Shown here piece by piece: positions 1 through 9,495 of a DNA stretch of 64,000 nucleotides. Each line of letters opens with the position of its first letter. Position 1 is the first letter of the stretch. The notes beneath the pieces are model-generated. The model had not been told where the DNA came from, did no database searches, and saw only the letters and a list, made by a program, of their open reading frames with translations. Made by a program: the position numbers and the translations under genes. Source of the stretch: Gordonia aichiensis NBRC 108223 (GTDB taxonomy: Bacteria > Actinomycetota > Actinomycetes > Mycobacteriales > Mycobacteriaceae); the NCBI RefSeq assembly GCF_000332975.1, contig NZ_BANR01000005.1, positions 1 to 64,000 of the forward strand. The letters are read 5' to 3'.

Positions 1-1
1 T

Positions 2-2026
2 GGCGGTGGCGGAGGCTATCGCGGTGGCGGCGCTCCCGGCGGCGCACCGGGAGGTCCTCCCGGCGGTTTCCGCGGTCGCCCCGGTGGTGGTGGCCGAGGA
101 CGTGGCGGCGCAGCCGGTGCGTTCGGTCGTCCCGGCGGTGCACCCCGGAAGGGGCGCAAGTCCAAGCGGCAGAAGCGCCAAGAGTACGACTCGATGCAGG
201 CTCCGGCCGTCGGCGGCGTCAGGCTGCCCCGCGGCAACGGCGAGACCATTCGTCTCGCCCGAGGAGCGTCGTTGTCCGATTTCGCCGACAAGATCGATGC
301 CAACCCGGCATCGCTGGTCCAGGCGCTGTTCAACCTCGGCGAGATGGTCACGGCGACAGAGTCGGTCAACGATGAGACGCTGGAACTGCTCGGCTCCGAG
401 ATGAACTACATCGTCCAGGTCGTCAGTCCGGAGGACGAGGATCGCGAACTCCTCGAGAGCTTCGATCTCTCCTACGGTGAGGACGAGGGCGGCGAAGAGG
501 ACCTCGAGCAGCGTCCACCGGTGGTCACCGTCATGGGCCACGTCGATCACGGCAAGACCCGACTGCTCGACACGATCCGCAAGGAGAACGTGCGCGAGGG
601 CGAAGCCGGCGGCATCACTCAGCACATCGGTGCTTACCAGGTCAACACCCACCTCAACGGTGACGATCGACTGATCACGTTCATCGACACCCCGGGTCAC
701 GAGGCATTCACCGCCATGCGTGCGCGTGGTGCGAAGTCGACGGACATTGCGATCCTGGTGGTCGCTGCCGACGACGGCGTCATGCCGCAGACGGTTGAGG
801 CGGTCAACCACGCGCAGGCCGCAGATGTGCCGATCGTGGTGGCGGTCAACAAGATCGACAAGGAAGGCGCTGACCCCTCGAAGATCCGCGGCCAGCTCAC
901 CGAGTACGGCCTGATTCCCGAGGAGTACGGCGGCGACACGATGTTCGTCGACATCTCGGCCAAGCAGGGCACCAACATCGAGCAGTTACTCGAAGCGGTG
1001 CTGTTGACGGCTGACGCGTCGCTGGATCTGCGCGCCAACCCCGACATGGACGCCCAGGGTGTCGCCATCGAGGCACACCTCGACCGTGGTCGCGGACCTG
1101 TGGCAACCGTGCTGGTCCAGCGCGGAACACTGCGTGTCGGTGATTCGGTCGTCGCGGGCGACGCATACGGTCGTGTCCGTCGCATGGTCGACGAGCACGG
1201 TGACGACGTCAGCGAGGCATTGCCATCGCGTCCGGTCCAGGTCATCGGCTTCACGTCGGTGCCAGGTGCGGGCGACAACCTGCTCGTCGTCGAGGAAGAC
1301 CGCACCGCGCGGCAGATCGCCGACCGCCGCAATGCGCGCAAGCGCAACGCGTTGGCGGCGCGCAGCCGCAAGCGGATCAGCCTCGAGGATCTCGATTCGG
1401 CGCTGAAGGAAACCAGTCAGCTGAACCTGATCCTCAAGGGCGACAACGCCGGTACCGTCGAAGCACTCGAAGAGGCTCTCCTCGGTATCGACATGGGCGA
1501 CGAGGTTTCACTGCGCGTGATCGACCGTGGTGTCGGTGGCGTGACCGAAACCAACGTCAACCTCGCCGCGGCGTCGGATGCGATCATCATCGGATTCAAC
1601 GTCCGCGCGGAGGGCAAGGCCACAGAGCTCGCCAACCGCGAGGGCGTCGACATCCGGTATTACTCGGTGATCTACCAGGCCATCGACGAGATCGAGAGCG
1701 CGCTCAAGGGCATGCTCAAGCCGATCTACGAAGAGGTGGAACTCGGCCGCGCCGAGATCCGCGCGATCTTCAAGAGCTCGAAGATCGGCAACATCGCTGG
1801 TTGTCTCGTGCAGTCCGGTCTCATTCGCCGCAATGCCAAGGCGCGTCTTCTCCGCGACAACGTCGTTGTCGCCGAGAACCTCACGATTGCGTCGCTGCGG
1901 CGCGAGAAGGACGACGTCACCGAGGTCCGCGAAGGCTACGAATGCGGTCTCACGCTGACGTACAGCGACATCAAGGTCGATGACGTCATCGAGAGCTACG
2001 AATTGCAGGAGAAGCCGCGCGACTGA
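2..2026 (+). CDS. infB: translation initiation factor IF-2, 5' end outside window
   Basis: GTPase that places initiator fMet-tRNA on the 30S subunit and promotes 50S joining. The reading frame is open from base 2, so the true start lies upstream and 674 codons are visible. The first ~55 visible residues are a Gly/Pro/Arg-rich linker typical of actinobacterial IF-2. The IF2 N-terminal domain follows ([14 protein letters not shown] onward). The G domain shows GHVDHGKT (about residues 179-186 of the visible part), DTPGHE (about 229) and NKID (about 283). Domains II-IV run to the C terminus, where YECGLT near the end is typical of the family. rbfA follows 120 bases later, the usual nusA-infB-rbfA order. 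A very strong hairpin separates the two genes. Confidence 0.97.
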   Translation, partial: GGGGGYRGGGAPGGAPGGPPGGFRGRPGGGGRGRGGAAGAFGRPGGAPRKGRKSKRQKRQEYDSMQAPAVGGVRLPRGNGETIRLARGASLSDFADKIDANPASLVQALFNLGEMVTATESVNDETLELLGSEMNYIVQVVSPEDEDRELLESFDLSYGEDEGGEEDLEQRPPVVTVMGHVDHGKTRLLDTIRKENVREGEAGGITQHIGAYQVNTHLNGDDRLITFIDTPGHEAFTAMRARGAKSTDIAILVVAADDGVMPQTVEAVNHAQAADVPIVVAVNKIDKEGADPSKIRGQLTEYGLIPEEYGGDTMFVDISAKQGTNIEQLLEAVLLTADASLDLRANPDMDAQGVAIEAHLDRGRGPVATVLVQRGTLRVGDSVVAGDAYGRVRRMVDEHGDDVSEALPSRPVQVIGFTSVPGAGDNLLVVEEDRTARQIADRRNARKRNALAARSRKRISLEDLDSALKETSQLNLILKGDNAGTVEALEEALLGIDMGDEVSLRVIDRGVGGVTETNVNLAAASDAIIIGFNVRAEGKATELANREGVDIRYYSVIYQAIDEIESALKGMLKPIYEEVELGRAEIRAIFKSSKIGNIAGCLVQSGLIRRNAKARLLRDNVVVAENLTIASLRREKDDVTEVREGYECGLTLTYSDIKVDDVIESYELQEKPRD

Positions 2027-2046
2027 CGCGCGAATCGTCGAACATG

Positions 2047-2100
2047 CTCCCCTTCCGGGGCCAGCGGGAATCTGTTGCCCGGACGGCCCCGGAAGGGGAG
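2047..2100. terminator. 16-bp perfect inverted repeat between infB and rbfA
   Basis: CTCCCCTTCCGGGGCC (2047-2062) is exactly complementary to GGCCCCGGAAGGGGAG (2085-2100), with a 22-base loop. No T-tract follows. It could be an intrinsic terminator of the U-less actinobacterial kind, a partial terminator that lowers rbfA relative to infB, or an RNA-processing or stability hairpin. The sequence alone does not decide between these. Confidence 0.6.
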
Positions 2101-2146
2101 TACGTTCCTCGCAGCCCGCGGTTCGATTCTCGAGGAAGGACACACC

Positions 2147-2629
2147 ATGGCTGACCCTGCACGGGCACAGCGAATGGCCAAGCGGATCTCGTCGATCGTG
2201 GCGTCGTCGATCGCCCACGACATCAAGGACCCGCGGTTGGCCCATGTCACGATCACCGATGCCAAGGTGACCAACGACCTGCACGACGCGACGGTGTTCT
2301 ACACCGTGATGGGCGAATCGATCGACTCCGAACCCGATTACGACGCGGCGGCCGCAGGGCTGGCCAAGGCGACCGGGATTCTGCGCTCGAAAGTGGGTGC
2401 AGGAACGGGTGTCCGATTCACTCCGACACTGAGTTTCGTCCTCGACACCGTTCCCGACGCGGCGCGGCACATGGAAGAGCTTGTCGCGCGTGCGCGTGCC
2501 AACGACGAATTCGTCGCGCGCCAGGCGAGAGAAGCACGCCCGGCCGGTGATCCCGACCCGTATCGAAACATGGACGACGACACCGGAGATGACGGCGGAA
2601 CTGACGGCGCGGACGGTCCACGGGAGTGA
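2147..2629 (+). CDS. rbfA: 30S ribosome-binding factor A
   Basis: Binds 16S rRNA (5' helix 1 region) in late 30S maturation. The 160-residue product starts [13 protein letters not shown] and has the single KH-like fold of the family, with the conserved core [15 protein letters not shown] followed by a segment resembling the FTPTLSF/DTVPD motif. The tail after residue ~130 is acidic and disordered (DDDTGDDGG), as in mycobacterial RbfA. ATG 2147 was chosen because AGGAAGGA (2133-2140) sits at ribosome-binding distance. The stop overlaps the GTG of the next gene (GTGA), which implies translational coupling. Confidence 0.95.
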   Translation: MADPARAQRMAKRISSIVASSIAHDIKDPRLAHVTITDAKVTNDLHDATVFYTVMGESIDSEPDYDAAAAGLAKATGILRSKVGAGTGVRFTPTLSFVLDTVPDAARHMEELVARARANDEFVARQAREARPAGDPDPYRNMDDDTGDDGGTDGADGPRE

Positions 2630-3585
2630 CCGCGGCCTCCACAGCGGCGATCGCGGATGTACTCGGCGGGGCGTCGGCGGTGACGATTCTCTGTCACGTG
2701 CGTCCCGACGCCGACACCATCGGCAGCGGACTGGCCCTGGGCCACGCGCTGAAGGCGCGCGGTCTCGACGTCGAGGTCGCGTTTCCCGGCCCCGAGAGCC
2801 TGCCACACGCGCTGCGCGACCTTCCCGGCGCACAGGGTCTGCTCGTTGACCCGCCCGCGCTCAAGGGGCACGACGTGACCGTGTCGGTCGACGCCGCGGG
2901 GCCTGATCGGCTCGGCGAGCTGACGCCGGTGTTCGACGGTGCGGTCACGTCGATCGTCGTCGATCATCACACGTCCAATCGTGGGTTCGGCGACCTCGAC
3001 TTCGTCGACCCCGACGCCGACTGCACCGCGGTGCTCATCCTGCGACTCATCGACCAACTCGGCGTTCCGCTGACCGCCGACATCGCGACGTGTCTCTATG
3101 CCGGCCTGGCAACAGACACGGGTTCGTTCAAATGGGCGCGCCCGGACTCGTTCCGCGTCGCGGCACGACTACTCGACGCGGGTGTCGACGGTCGGCGGTG
3201 GAGTCGGGCGCTCTTCGACACCCACCCGTTCTCGTGGCTCGCGATGGTATCGGGGGTGCTGGCATCCGCGACCCTGGTTCCCGGGGTCTGCAGCGACGGG
3301 GGACTGGTGTACGCCGTCGTCGATCGCGACGCGATGGCCGGCATGAGCTGGGAGGAATCCGAGAGCATCATCGACATCGTGCGGACGACTGCCGACGCCG
3401 AGATCGCCGCGGTGTTCAAGGAGATCGAGCCGTCGAGTTGGACGGTGTCGCTGCGGTCGAAGTCATCGGTGGATCTCGTACCGATCGCCCGCGCCCTCGG
3501 CGGTGGCGGACACCGGCATGCATCCGGCTACAGCGACACCGGTACCGCGGCCGAGGTTGTCGAGCGACTGGTGGGATCACTCTGA
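2626..3585 (+). CDS. nrnA: DHH/DHHA1 phosphodiesterase (NrnA/CnpB type)
   Basis: Member of the DHH family that degrades nanoRNA, pAp and, in M. tuberculosis (Rv2837c, CnpB), cyclic di-AMP. 319 residues. The N-terminal DHH domain shows [13 protein letters not shown] (metal ligands) and VVDHHTSN, the DHH motif itself. The C-terminal DHHA1 domain carries the substrate-binding motif [10 protein letters not shown] near residue 300. GTG 2626 overlaps the rbfA stop. The gene is followed 2 bases later by the MATE transporter, the same order as Rv2838c-Rv2837c-Rv2836c. Whether oligoribonuclease, pAp or c-di-AMP is the main substrate here cannot be read from sequence. Confidence 0.88.
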   Translation: MTAASTAAIADVLGGASAVTILCHVRPDADTIGSGLALGHALKARGLDVEVAFPGPESLPHALRDLPGAQGLLVDPPALKGHDVTVSVDAAGPDRLGELTPVFDGAVTSIVVDHHTSNRGFGDLDFVDPDADCTAVLILRLIDQLGVPLTADIATCLYAGLATDTGSFKWARPDSFRVAARLLDAGVDGRRWSRALFDTHPFSWLAMVSGVLASATLVPGVCSDGGLVYAVVDRDAMAGMSWEESESIIDIVRTTADAEIAAVFKEIEPSSWTVSLRSKSSVDLVPIARALGGGGHRHASGYSDTGTAAEVVERLVGSL

Positions 3586-3587
3586 CG

Positions 3588-4967
3588 GTGTCCGCAGAAG
3601 CTGCAGACCCGCAGGCCACCGCTCCGGAGACGGGGATACGACGCATCGCGGTGCTCTCGGTGTCGGCGCTGGCCGTCTTGACCGCGCCGCCGCTGTACCT
3701 GCTGCTCGACCTCGCCGTCGTCGGACGCCTCGGCGGTGACGAACTGGCCGCACTGGGCGTCGGCGCGCTGGTCCTCTCCGTCATCAGCACCCAACTGACC
3801 TTCCTTTCGTACGGTACGACCGCGCGATCGGCTCGACGCTTCGGTGCGGGTGACCGTGCAGGCGCGGTAGCCGAAGGGGTACAGGCGACGTGGATAGCAC
3901 TCGGTGTCGGTGCGGCGATCGTCGCCGTGATCTACCCGTTCGCGCCGTGGGTGATGCGACTCATGGTCGGAACATCCGGTCCCGATGCGAATCACGTTGC
4001 AGCGGAAGCGACGTCGTGGCTGCGCATTGCATGCTTCGGTGTGCCGCTCATCCTCGTGTCGATGGCAGGCAACGGGTGGATGCGTGGCGTCCAGGAAACT
4101 CGACGACCGGTGGTCTATGTGGTGGTCGGTGTGGCGGTCGGAGCTGTGCTCCTGGTGGGGTTGGTCCACGGTGTGTGGTTCTTTCCACGCCTCGGCCTAC
4201 AGGGCAGCGCAGTGGCCAACGTTCTCGGACAGTCGATCACCGGTGTGCTGTTCGCAGCCCGACTCCTGCGCGAGGTGCTGCCGGAGGGCGGACGCCATTC
4301 CCTGGGTCCACGGTGCGCCGTGATCCGCGCACAGCTGGTGATGGCCCGCGATCTCGTCGCGCGCAGCCTCTCCTTCCAGGTGTGCTTTCTCTCGGCGGCT
4401 GCCGTCGCGGCTCGCTTCGGGGTCGCTGCCGTCGCCGCACACCAGTTGACACTCCAGCTCTGGGAGTTCATGTCGTTGTTCCTCGACTCGGTCGCCATCG
4501 CAGCACAGGCGCTTGTCGGTGCGGCCCTGGGTGCAGGCGCTGTGTCCGCTGCACGCAGCGTGGCCCGCAGGGTGACCATCGTGTCGGTGATCGCCGCGTC
4601 CGTGATGGCTGCGGTGTTCGCGATGGGTGCGGGAGTGCTACCGAAGCTGTTCACCAGCGACGCGCGCGTGCTCGATGTGATCGGCACACCGTGGTGGTTC
4701 TTCGTGGCGATGTTGCCGATCGCGGGCATCGTCTTCGCGCTCGACGGTGTGCTGCTCGGCAGCGGCGATGCCGCCTACCTGCGCACAGCGACGCTGATCG
4801 CCGCGCTGACCGGATTCTTGCCGTTGATCTGGTTGTCGCTGGTCTTCGACTGGGGACTCGCAGGGATCTGGACAGGTCTCGTCGTGTTCATGGTGATCCG
4901 CATGCTGACCGTTGTGTGGCGAATCCGGTCGGGACGGTGGCAGCGCGTCGGCCGCGAGAGGCACTGA
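3588..4967 (+). CDS. dinF: MATE-family efflux transporter (DinF-like)
   Basis: Polytopic membrane protein of 459 residues with about 12 hydrophobic segments arranged as two MATE repeats. The first opens PPLYLLLDLAVVGRLGGDELAALG and the second contains SFQVCFLSAAAVAARFGVAAVAAHQ. Family members exchange cations for organic cations, drugs or organic acids across the cytoplasmic membrane. GTG 3588 lies 2 bases after the nrnA stop, so it is probably translated from the same message. The frame is open further upstream, but that part is antisense-like Arg-rich sequence overlapping nrnA. The substrate is unknown. Confidence 0.85.
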   Translation: MSAEAADPQATAPETGIRRIAVLSVSALAVLTAPPLYLLLDLAVVGRLGGDELAALGVGALVLSVISTQLTFLSYGTTARSARRFGAGDRAGAVAEGVQATWIALGVGAAIVAVIYPFAPWVMRLMVGTSGPDANHVAAEATSWLRIACFGVPLILVSMAGNGWMRGVQETRRPVVYVVVGVAVGAVLLVGLVHGVWFFPRLGLQGSAVANVLGQSITGVLFAARLLREVLPEGGRHSLGPRCAVIRAQLVMARDLVARSLSFQVCFLSAAAVAARFGVAAVAAHQLTLQLWEFMSLFLDSVAIAAQALVGAALGAGAVSAARSVARRVTIVSVIAASVMAAVFAMGAGVLPKLFTSDARVLDVIGTPWWFFVAMLPIAGIVFALDGVLLGSGDAAYLRTATLIAALTGFLPLIWLSLVFDWGLAGIWTGLVVFMVIRMLTVVWRIRSGRWQRVGRERH

Positions 4968-4985
4968 CGTCCCGTGCCCGGTCGG

Positions 4986-5735
4986 TCAGTTGGGCGGCCA
5001 CCCGCCGAGCTGATTCGGTGGCGGCGCGGTCGGCTGCGGATACGGTCCGACGGCGTTGGCGCCGGGCTGGCGTCGGGTGCGGCCACCGCGGATGGCGAGA
5101 CCGAGCCCATCGCAGGCCCACACGCACAGGATGGCCAGAACGGCGAGGCCGAAGAACACAAGAGTGTCGAGAAGCGACGCCCACAGAAACGAGTGCGGAT
5201 AGCGGATCGACTGTTCGGCCCACCCGCCGAGGCCGCTCACGGCAACCATCGGGATGATCCCGAGGAACGCGATGAACGTTCGCCTGCGCGCGAGCGACCA
5301 ACCTGCGGCGACACCGAACAGGCACAGACCATTCCCCACGGTGAACCACGTCGTGAACTCGGCGTCCGTCCAGCCCGAATAGAGGTCGGGACCGATAACC
5401 AGGAACAGGCCGTCGAGTCCGCGCTGCAGACCGAGAAAACCCAGGGCTACGAGGGGGCCGAGGATTCGCTGCGGTGTCGATCGGCCCCAGATGCCCAGAA
5501 CGCACACGTACAGCAGGATCAAGACGCTGAGGCCGCTGAATGACCACCAGTCGAACAGCTTGAACCGATAGATGGCGAACTCCACGGCGAAATACAGCAC
5601 AGCGAATACCAGCGCGATCCCCGCGCTCACCAGTGTTTGTGCCCACCACGGACCGCGATCGCCAAGGGGCCGACGGGATATGGGGCGCCCGGGGTAGGGC
5701 GGGTAGGCAACCGGCTGCGACGGGTTCGGGTACAC
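4986..5735 (-). CDS. hypothetical multi-pass membrane protein
   Basis: 249 residues. A Pro/Tyr-rich N terminus (VYPNPSQPVAYPPYPG) precedes about six hydrophobic segments (for example TLVSAGIALVFAVLYFAVEFAI and LIPMV-like stretches). The Pro-rich tail ends in PPPNQLGGWPPN. I recognise no enzymatic motif. The soluble proline-rich ends and central helices resemble many actinobacterial envelope proteins of unknown role. GTG 5735 was chosen as the start because sequence upstream of it in frame is Arg/Ser-rich and unlike protein. Convergent with dinF, 18 bases apart. Confidence 0.7.
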   Translation of the reverse strand: MYPNPSQPVAYPPYPGRPISRRPLGDRGPWWAQTLVSAGIALVFAVLYFAVEFAIYRFKLFDWWSFSGLSVLILLYVCVLGIWGRSTPQRILGPLVALGFLGLQRGLDGLFLVIGPDLYSGWTDAEFTTWFTVGNGLCLFGVAAGWSLARRRTFIAFLGIIPMVAVSGLGGWAEQSIRYPHSFLWASLLDTLVFFGLAVLAILCVWACDGLGLAIRGGRTRRQPGANAVGPYPQPTAPPPNQLGGWPPN

Positions 5736-5832
5736 GAGCGCATCGTGCCATACCCGGGCCCCTCTCACCCCACAGGACCGCAGGGTGGGCCGACTCCAAC
5801 TCGGAGCTGCGCTGATCGTCGGAGTCGTGGGC

Positions 5833-6066
5833 CTACGTCGAGACGACGACCCGAGACGATCCGCCCACGGTGACATAGGAACTGGCCAGGAACCAGACAA
5901 GCGCCAATCCGACGAGGAGGAGTGTGGTGATCAGTGCCTGCGTCGTCGGAGACCCCCGATTGCCGGGGCGTGCCCGATTGCCGGGGCGTGCCCCCGGGGT
6001 GCTCTGGGGAGGTACGAACCCGGCCGGGCCGGTGAATCTCGCGTGGTTGTCGGCCACGCCAGGCAT
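5833..6066 (-). CDS. small single-pass membrane protein, hypothetical
   Basis: 77 residues: a hydrophilic N-terminal ~42 residues with a repeated ARPGNR element, then one hydrophobic helix (LITTLLLVGLALVWFLASSYV) and a short polar tail. I know no family for it. The case for it being real is the clean transmembrane segment, the ATG at 6066 and the coherent intergenic space divergent from pptH. A longer open frame continues upstream but only mirrors pptH on the other strand. Confidence 0.5.
   Translation of the reverse strand: MPGVADNHARFTGPAGFVPPQSTPGARPGNRARPGNRGSPTTQALITTLLLVGLALVWFLASSYVTVGGSSRVVVST
5957..5992. repeat. two tandem copies of an 18-base unit
   Basis: CGATTGCCGGGGCGTGCC occurs twice back to back (5957-5974 and 5975-5992). 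It encodes the repeated ARPGNR element of the small membrane protein. The length is a multiple of three, so copy-number change would keep frame. Confidence 0.85.
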
Positions 6067-6153
6067 GCTCTCACATGCCCGGTCGTCGGCCTCGCTGCGC
6101 TGTCCGGATGCGCCGCAGGTTGGGGACGCAGCCATCTGGCACGATGGATCCTC

Positions 6154-7146
6154 GTGGCAACACTCTGGGCGATCAGCGATCTGCACGTGGCACACCGCGG
6201 CAACGAGAGCATCGTCGACCAGATCCGACCGTCGGCATCCGACGACTGGCTGATCGTCGCGGGCGACGTGTCCGAACGCACCGACGACATCGTCGACACG
6301 CTGCGTCGGCTCAAGGCGCGTTTCGGCACCGTGATCTGGGTACCGGGCAATCACGAGCTCTACACGACGGCCAAGGACCCGCTGCAGATCTTCGGCGTGG
6401 CCCGCTATGACTACCTCGTCCAGGCGTGCCGCGACATCGGGGTCATCACGCCCGAGGACATCTATCCGCTCTTCGACGCGGACGACGGCAGTGAACCCGT
6501 GCGGGTCGTGCCCATGTTCCTGCTCTACGACTACACCTTCCGGCCGGAGGGAACGACAACGGCGCTGCAGGCGCTGGCGGTTGCCCGAGAGCGCAACGTG
6601 GTGGCCACTGATGAATTCCTGCTCTCCGCCGAGCCGTATCCGACCCGAGACGCGTGGGGCAGGGCACGAATCGATGCCACGCGCCGTCGACTCGAAGCGC
6701 TCGACCCGTCGGAGAAGACGATCCTGATCAATCACTGGCCCCTGCGCCGCGAACCGACAGACGCCCTGTTCTACCCCGAATTCGCGTTGTGGTGCGGCAG
6801 CGAACTCACCGCAGACTGGCACACCCGTTTCAATGCGGCGTGCAGCGTCTACGGGCATCTGCACATACCGCGCACCACGTGGTACGACGGCGTTCGATTC
6901 GAGGAGGTGTCGGTCGGTTATCCGCGCGAATGGAAACGACGCGGGCTTCCCGAGCCGCTGCTACGGCAGATCGCCCCGGATCCCGGCGTCCGCGAAGAGG
7001 ATCTACCCGACCACGGAGCACGTTTCACACTGCCGCCCGACTATGCTGAGCGCGCTCGCGAGTTCGCCGAACGGATGGCGCAGCGACGTGCGGAGCGGTC
7101 GGGCTCATCGGCGCAGCGCCCGCACACCCAGGAGGGAAACCAGTGA
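6154..7146 (+). CDS. pptH: 4'-phosphopantetheinyl hydrolase-type metallophosphoesterase
   Basis: 330-residue calcineurin-like phosphoesterase. In M. tuberculosis the orthologue Rv2795c (PptH) removes 4'-phosphopantetheine from acyl carrier proteins, opposing PptT. The metal-binding motifs are in order: SDLHVAH, GDVSERTDD, GNHELY, NHWPLRREP and GHLHIPRT. GTG 6154 starts directly at MATLWAISDLH, and sequence upstream in frame is not protein-like. The stop overlaps the GTG of pptT (GTGA), the same gene pair and overlap type known from mycobacteria, so synthesis of the two opposing enzymes is coupled. Confidence 0.88.
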   Translation: MATLWAISDLHVAHRGNESIVDQIRPSASDDWLIVAGDVSERTDDIVDTLRRLKARFGTVIWVPGNHELYTTAKDPLQIFGVARYDYLVQACRDIGVITPEDIYPLFDADDGSEPVRVVPMFLLYDYTFRPEGTTTALQALAVARERNVVATDEFLLSAEPYPTRDAWGRARIDATRRRLEALDPSEKTILINHWPLRREPTDALFYPEFALWCGSELTADWHTRFNAACSVYGHLHIPRTTWYDGVRFEEVSVGYPREWKRRGLPEPLLRQIAPDPGVREEDLPDHGARFTLPPDYAERAREFAERMAQRRAERSGSSAQRPHTQEGNQ

Positions 7147-7799
7147 TCGAACGACTCGTCCCGCCGGGCGTGGCTGCCGCCGAGTCCTTCGGGGACCCGC
7201 CCGGCCTCGCACCGATGCCCGCGGAGGAATCGTTGATCGCGCGGGCTGTGGAGAAGCGACGTCGAGAATTCATCACAGCGCGACACTGCGCGCGCCAAGC
7301 ACTTGCGCAACTCGGCGTCGAGCCGACCCCGATCATGCGCGGCGACAAGGGGATGCCCCTGTGGCCCAAGCAGGTCGTGGGCAGTATGACGCACTGCGAC
7401 GGTTATCGTGCCGCGATCGTCGCCTACGCCATGGGGGTTCGCTCACTGGGTATCGACGCCGAACCCCACGACGAATTGCCCGATGGTGTGCTCGAGCACA
7501 CCAGCCTTCCCGCCGAGCGCGACGTTCTCGCCACCAGGCCGTCCGGCCTGCATTGGGACCGACTGCTGTTCTGCGCCAAGGAAGCGACGTACAAGGCATG
7601 GTTCCCGTTGACCCAGCGCTGGCTCGGCTTCGAGGACGCGCACATCACGTTCGAGCAGACAGGGGAGAACGCGGGGACTTTCCGCTCGGCGATACTGATC
7701 GACGGATCGGTCATCGACGGCGGCACACCGATCACCGGTTTCTCGGGACGGTGGCTGGTCGACGACGGGTACATCACCACAACGATCGTGATGAGCTGA
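7143..7799 (+). CDS. pptT: 4'-phosphopantetheinyl transferase, Sfp/EntD type
   Basis: Transfers phosphopantetheine from CoA to carrier-protein domains of fatty acid (FAS-I), mycolate, polyketide and siderophore synthases. 218 residues, normal for PptT. The catalytic magnesium motif GIDAEP and the helix FCAKEATYKAWFP (KEAxYK) are intact, as is GSMTHCDGYRAA, which binds CoA. The start GTG 7143 overlaps the pptH stop. truB follows one base after the stop, so pptH-pptT-truB read as one operon. The enzyme is essential in mycobacteria and is expected to be so here, because mycolate synthesis depends on it. Confidence 0.95.
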   Translation: MIERLVPPGVAAAESFGDPPGLAPMPAEESLIARAVEKRRREFITARHCARQALAQLGVEPTPIMRGDKGMPLWPKQVVGSMTHCDGYRAAIVAYAMGVRSLGIDAEPHDELPDGVLEHTSLPAERDVLATRPSGLHWDRLLFCAKEATYKAWFPLTQRWLGFEDAHITFEQTGENAGTFRSAILIDGSVIDGGTPITGFSGRWLVDDGYITTTIVMS

Positions 7800-7800
7800 C

Positions 7801-8700
7801 GTGGCCGATTCCTCCATCGAGAACGCCGGGCTGGTCATCGTCGACAAGGACGAGGGCATCACGAGCCACGACGTCGTGTCGCGGTGTCGAAAGTTGTTCA
7901 ACACCAGACGTGTTGGTCACGCGGGCACGCTCGATCCGATGGCCACCGGCGTACTCGTCGTCGGTGTCGAACGGGCGACCAAGCTCCTCGGACTGTTGTC
8001 GTTGAACACCAAGTCGTACACCGCGACCATCCGGCTCGGGGCCGCGACCGACAGTGACGACCGCATGGGCGAGGTCATCTCGGGAGCGGACGCATCGTCG
8101 ATCACGGACGAGCAGATCGCCGATGTCGTCGCGACGCTCACCGGCGACATCGAGCAGGTACCCGCAAAGGTCAGCGCCATCAAGGTCGACGGCAGACGGG
8201 CGCACGCGCTGGCACGGACAGGTGAGGAATTCGAACTCGCGGCGAGGCCGGTCACGGTGTCCCGATTCGACGTGTCGGCTCGTCGCGACGAGGGCGCCTT
8301 CGTCGATCTCGACGTCGTCGTCGAGTGTTCGGCGGGAACCTATATCCGTTCTCTCGCACGTGATCTCGGTGCCGAACTCGGAGTCGGGGGTCACCTGACC
8401 GCGTTGCGCAGAACCTCGGTCGGGCCGTTCACGCTCGAGCATGCGCGCACTCTCGAGCAGCTCGCCGAGAACCCGGAGCGCAGTCTCACCATCGACGAGG
8501 CGGCATTGATCTCGTTCCCGCACCGCGACATCGACGACGACGAGGCCGAATCCATCAGCCAGGGACGGTGGTTGACCCCGATCGGCCGCAAAGGCGTCTA
8601 CGTGGTGGTCGATCCGGCGGGGCGAGCCATCGCGCTGGTGCAGGAGAAGGGTCGGCGCGCGAGTTCGGTGATGGTCGTCCGACCTGCGACGCTGCGCTAG
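7801..8700 (+). CDS. truB: tRNA pseudouridine-55 synthase
   Basis: Makes the universal pseudouridine 55 of the tRNA T-loop. 299 residues with the catalytic aspartate in GHAGTLDPMATG, followed by the family motifs SYTATIRLG and CSAGTYIRSLARDLG. The C-terminal part from about residue 225 is a small actinobacterial PUA-like extension. GTG 7801 begins one base after the pptT stop. Convergent with mntR, with 27 bases between stops and no clear terminator in them. Confidence 0.96.
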   Translation: MADSSIENAGLVIVDKDEGITSHDVVSRCRKLFNTRRVGHAGTLDPMATGVLVVGVERATKLLGLLSLNTKSYTATIRLGAATDSDDRMGEVISGADASSITDEQIADVVATLTGDIEQVPAKVSAIKVDGRRAHALARTGEEFELAARPVTVSRFDVSARRDEGAFVDLDVVVECSAGTYIRSLARDLGAELGVGGHLTALRRTSVGPFTLEHARTLEQLAENPERSLTIDEAALISFPHRDIDDDEAESISQGRWLTPIGRKGVYVVVDPAGRAIALVQEKGRRASSVMVVRPATLR

Positions 8701-8727
8701 CGCGGGAGGACCGCCGCCGCGCGACGG

Positions 8728-9483
8728 TCAGTGCTCGGCGACCAGGAAGATCGCCCGAGCGGCGATGTCGCCGAGCACGATCGGCTCGGCGTCGTCGACC
8801 GAGATCGAAATGGTGCCGGCGAACGGTCGTTTCTCGGCGACGCGGACAGTGCAGTCCAATGCCACCCCGAGCTGGTCGAAGTAACGGAGTACCTCGGGGT
8901 CGGTGTCGGAGATGCGCGCGATCCGGCCGCCTTCACCGGTGTCGAGGTCGGCCAGTGAGAATGCCTCGGGCGCGGGTATCGACCCGTCGATGCGGGGAAT
9001 GGGATCGCCGTGTGGATCGCGGTCGGGGTGACCGAGTTTGGCGTCGAGGCGTGCCATGAAGCGGTCGGACATCGCGTGTTCGAGGATTTCGGCCTCATCG
9101 TGCACCTCGTCCCAGCCATAGCCGAGTTCGCGCACCAGGAAGGTCTCGATCAGGCGATGGCGACGCACCATCAGGACGGCCGCCGCGCACCCTTCCTCGG
9201 TGAGTGTGACCGCGCCGTAGCGTTCGTGGGCGACGAGTCCCTGGTCGGCGAGCTTGCGGATCGCTTCCGACGCCGTCGAGGCCGATACGCCCATCTTGTC
9301 GGCCAGCATCTTCGTCGTCACCTTGACCTCGGCCCATTCCTGGGTGGTCCAGATGACTTTGAGGTAGTCCTGGGTGACCGTCGACAACTCGGTGACGGAT
9401 GTCTCGGGGACGCGCGTCCCGGCAGGGTCGGTCGGGTGTCCGGGGTCGGAGGTGGTGGCACCGGCCGCTCGGGGTTGGGGCAT
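8728..9483 (-). CDS. mntR: DtxR-family manganese-dependent repressor
   Basis: 251 residues. After a ~28-residue disordered start comes the winged helix (TVTQDYLKVIWTTQEWAEVKVT...VSASTASEAIRKLADQGLV), then the metal-binding dimerisation domain (HDEAEILEHAMSDRF) and a C-terminal FeoA/SH3-like domain (VLGDIAARAIFLVAEH). Where iron-sensing IdeR/DtxR has the key cysteine (HEEACRWEH), this protein has glutamate (HDEAEILEH). That favours manganese over iron sensing, consistent with synteny to Rv2788 (MntR). The start ATG 9483 is supported by a -10 hexamer 6 bases upstream. Confidence 0.88.
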   Translation of the reverse strand: MPQPRAAGATTSDPGHPTDPAGTRVPETSVTELSTVTQDYLKVIWTTQEWAEVKVTTKMLADKMGVSASTASEAIRKLADQGLVAHERYGAVTLTEEGCAAAVLMVRRHRLIETFLVRELGYGWDEVHDEAEILEHAMSDRFMARLDAKLGHPDRDPHGDPIPRIDGSIPAPEAFSLADLDTGEGGRIARISDTDPEVLRYFDQLGVALDCTVRVAEKRPFAGTISISVDDAEPIVLGDIAARAIFLVAEH

Positions 9484-9489
9484 GGATCG

Positions 9490-9495
9490 AGCTTA
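9490..9495 (-). promoter_or_regulatory. -10 hexamer of mntR
   Basis: TAAGCT on the minus strand, ending 6 bases before the mntR ATG. This predicts a leaderless transcript and fixes the start codon. Confidence 0.6.

Noticed and set aside
3890..5257. 455-codon plus-strand frame overlapping dinF
   Set aside because: Arg/Cys/Gly-rich shadow of the MATE gene, which has clear membrane helices.
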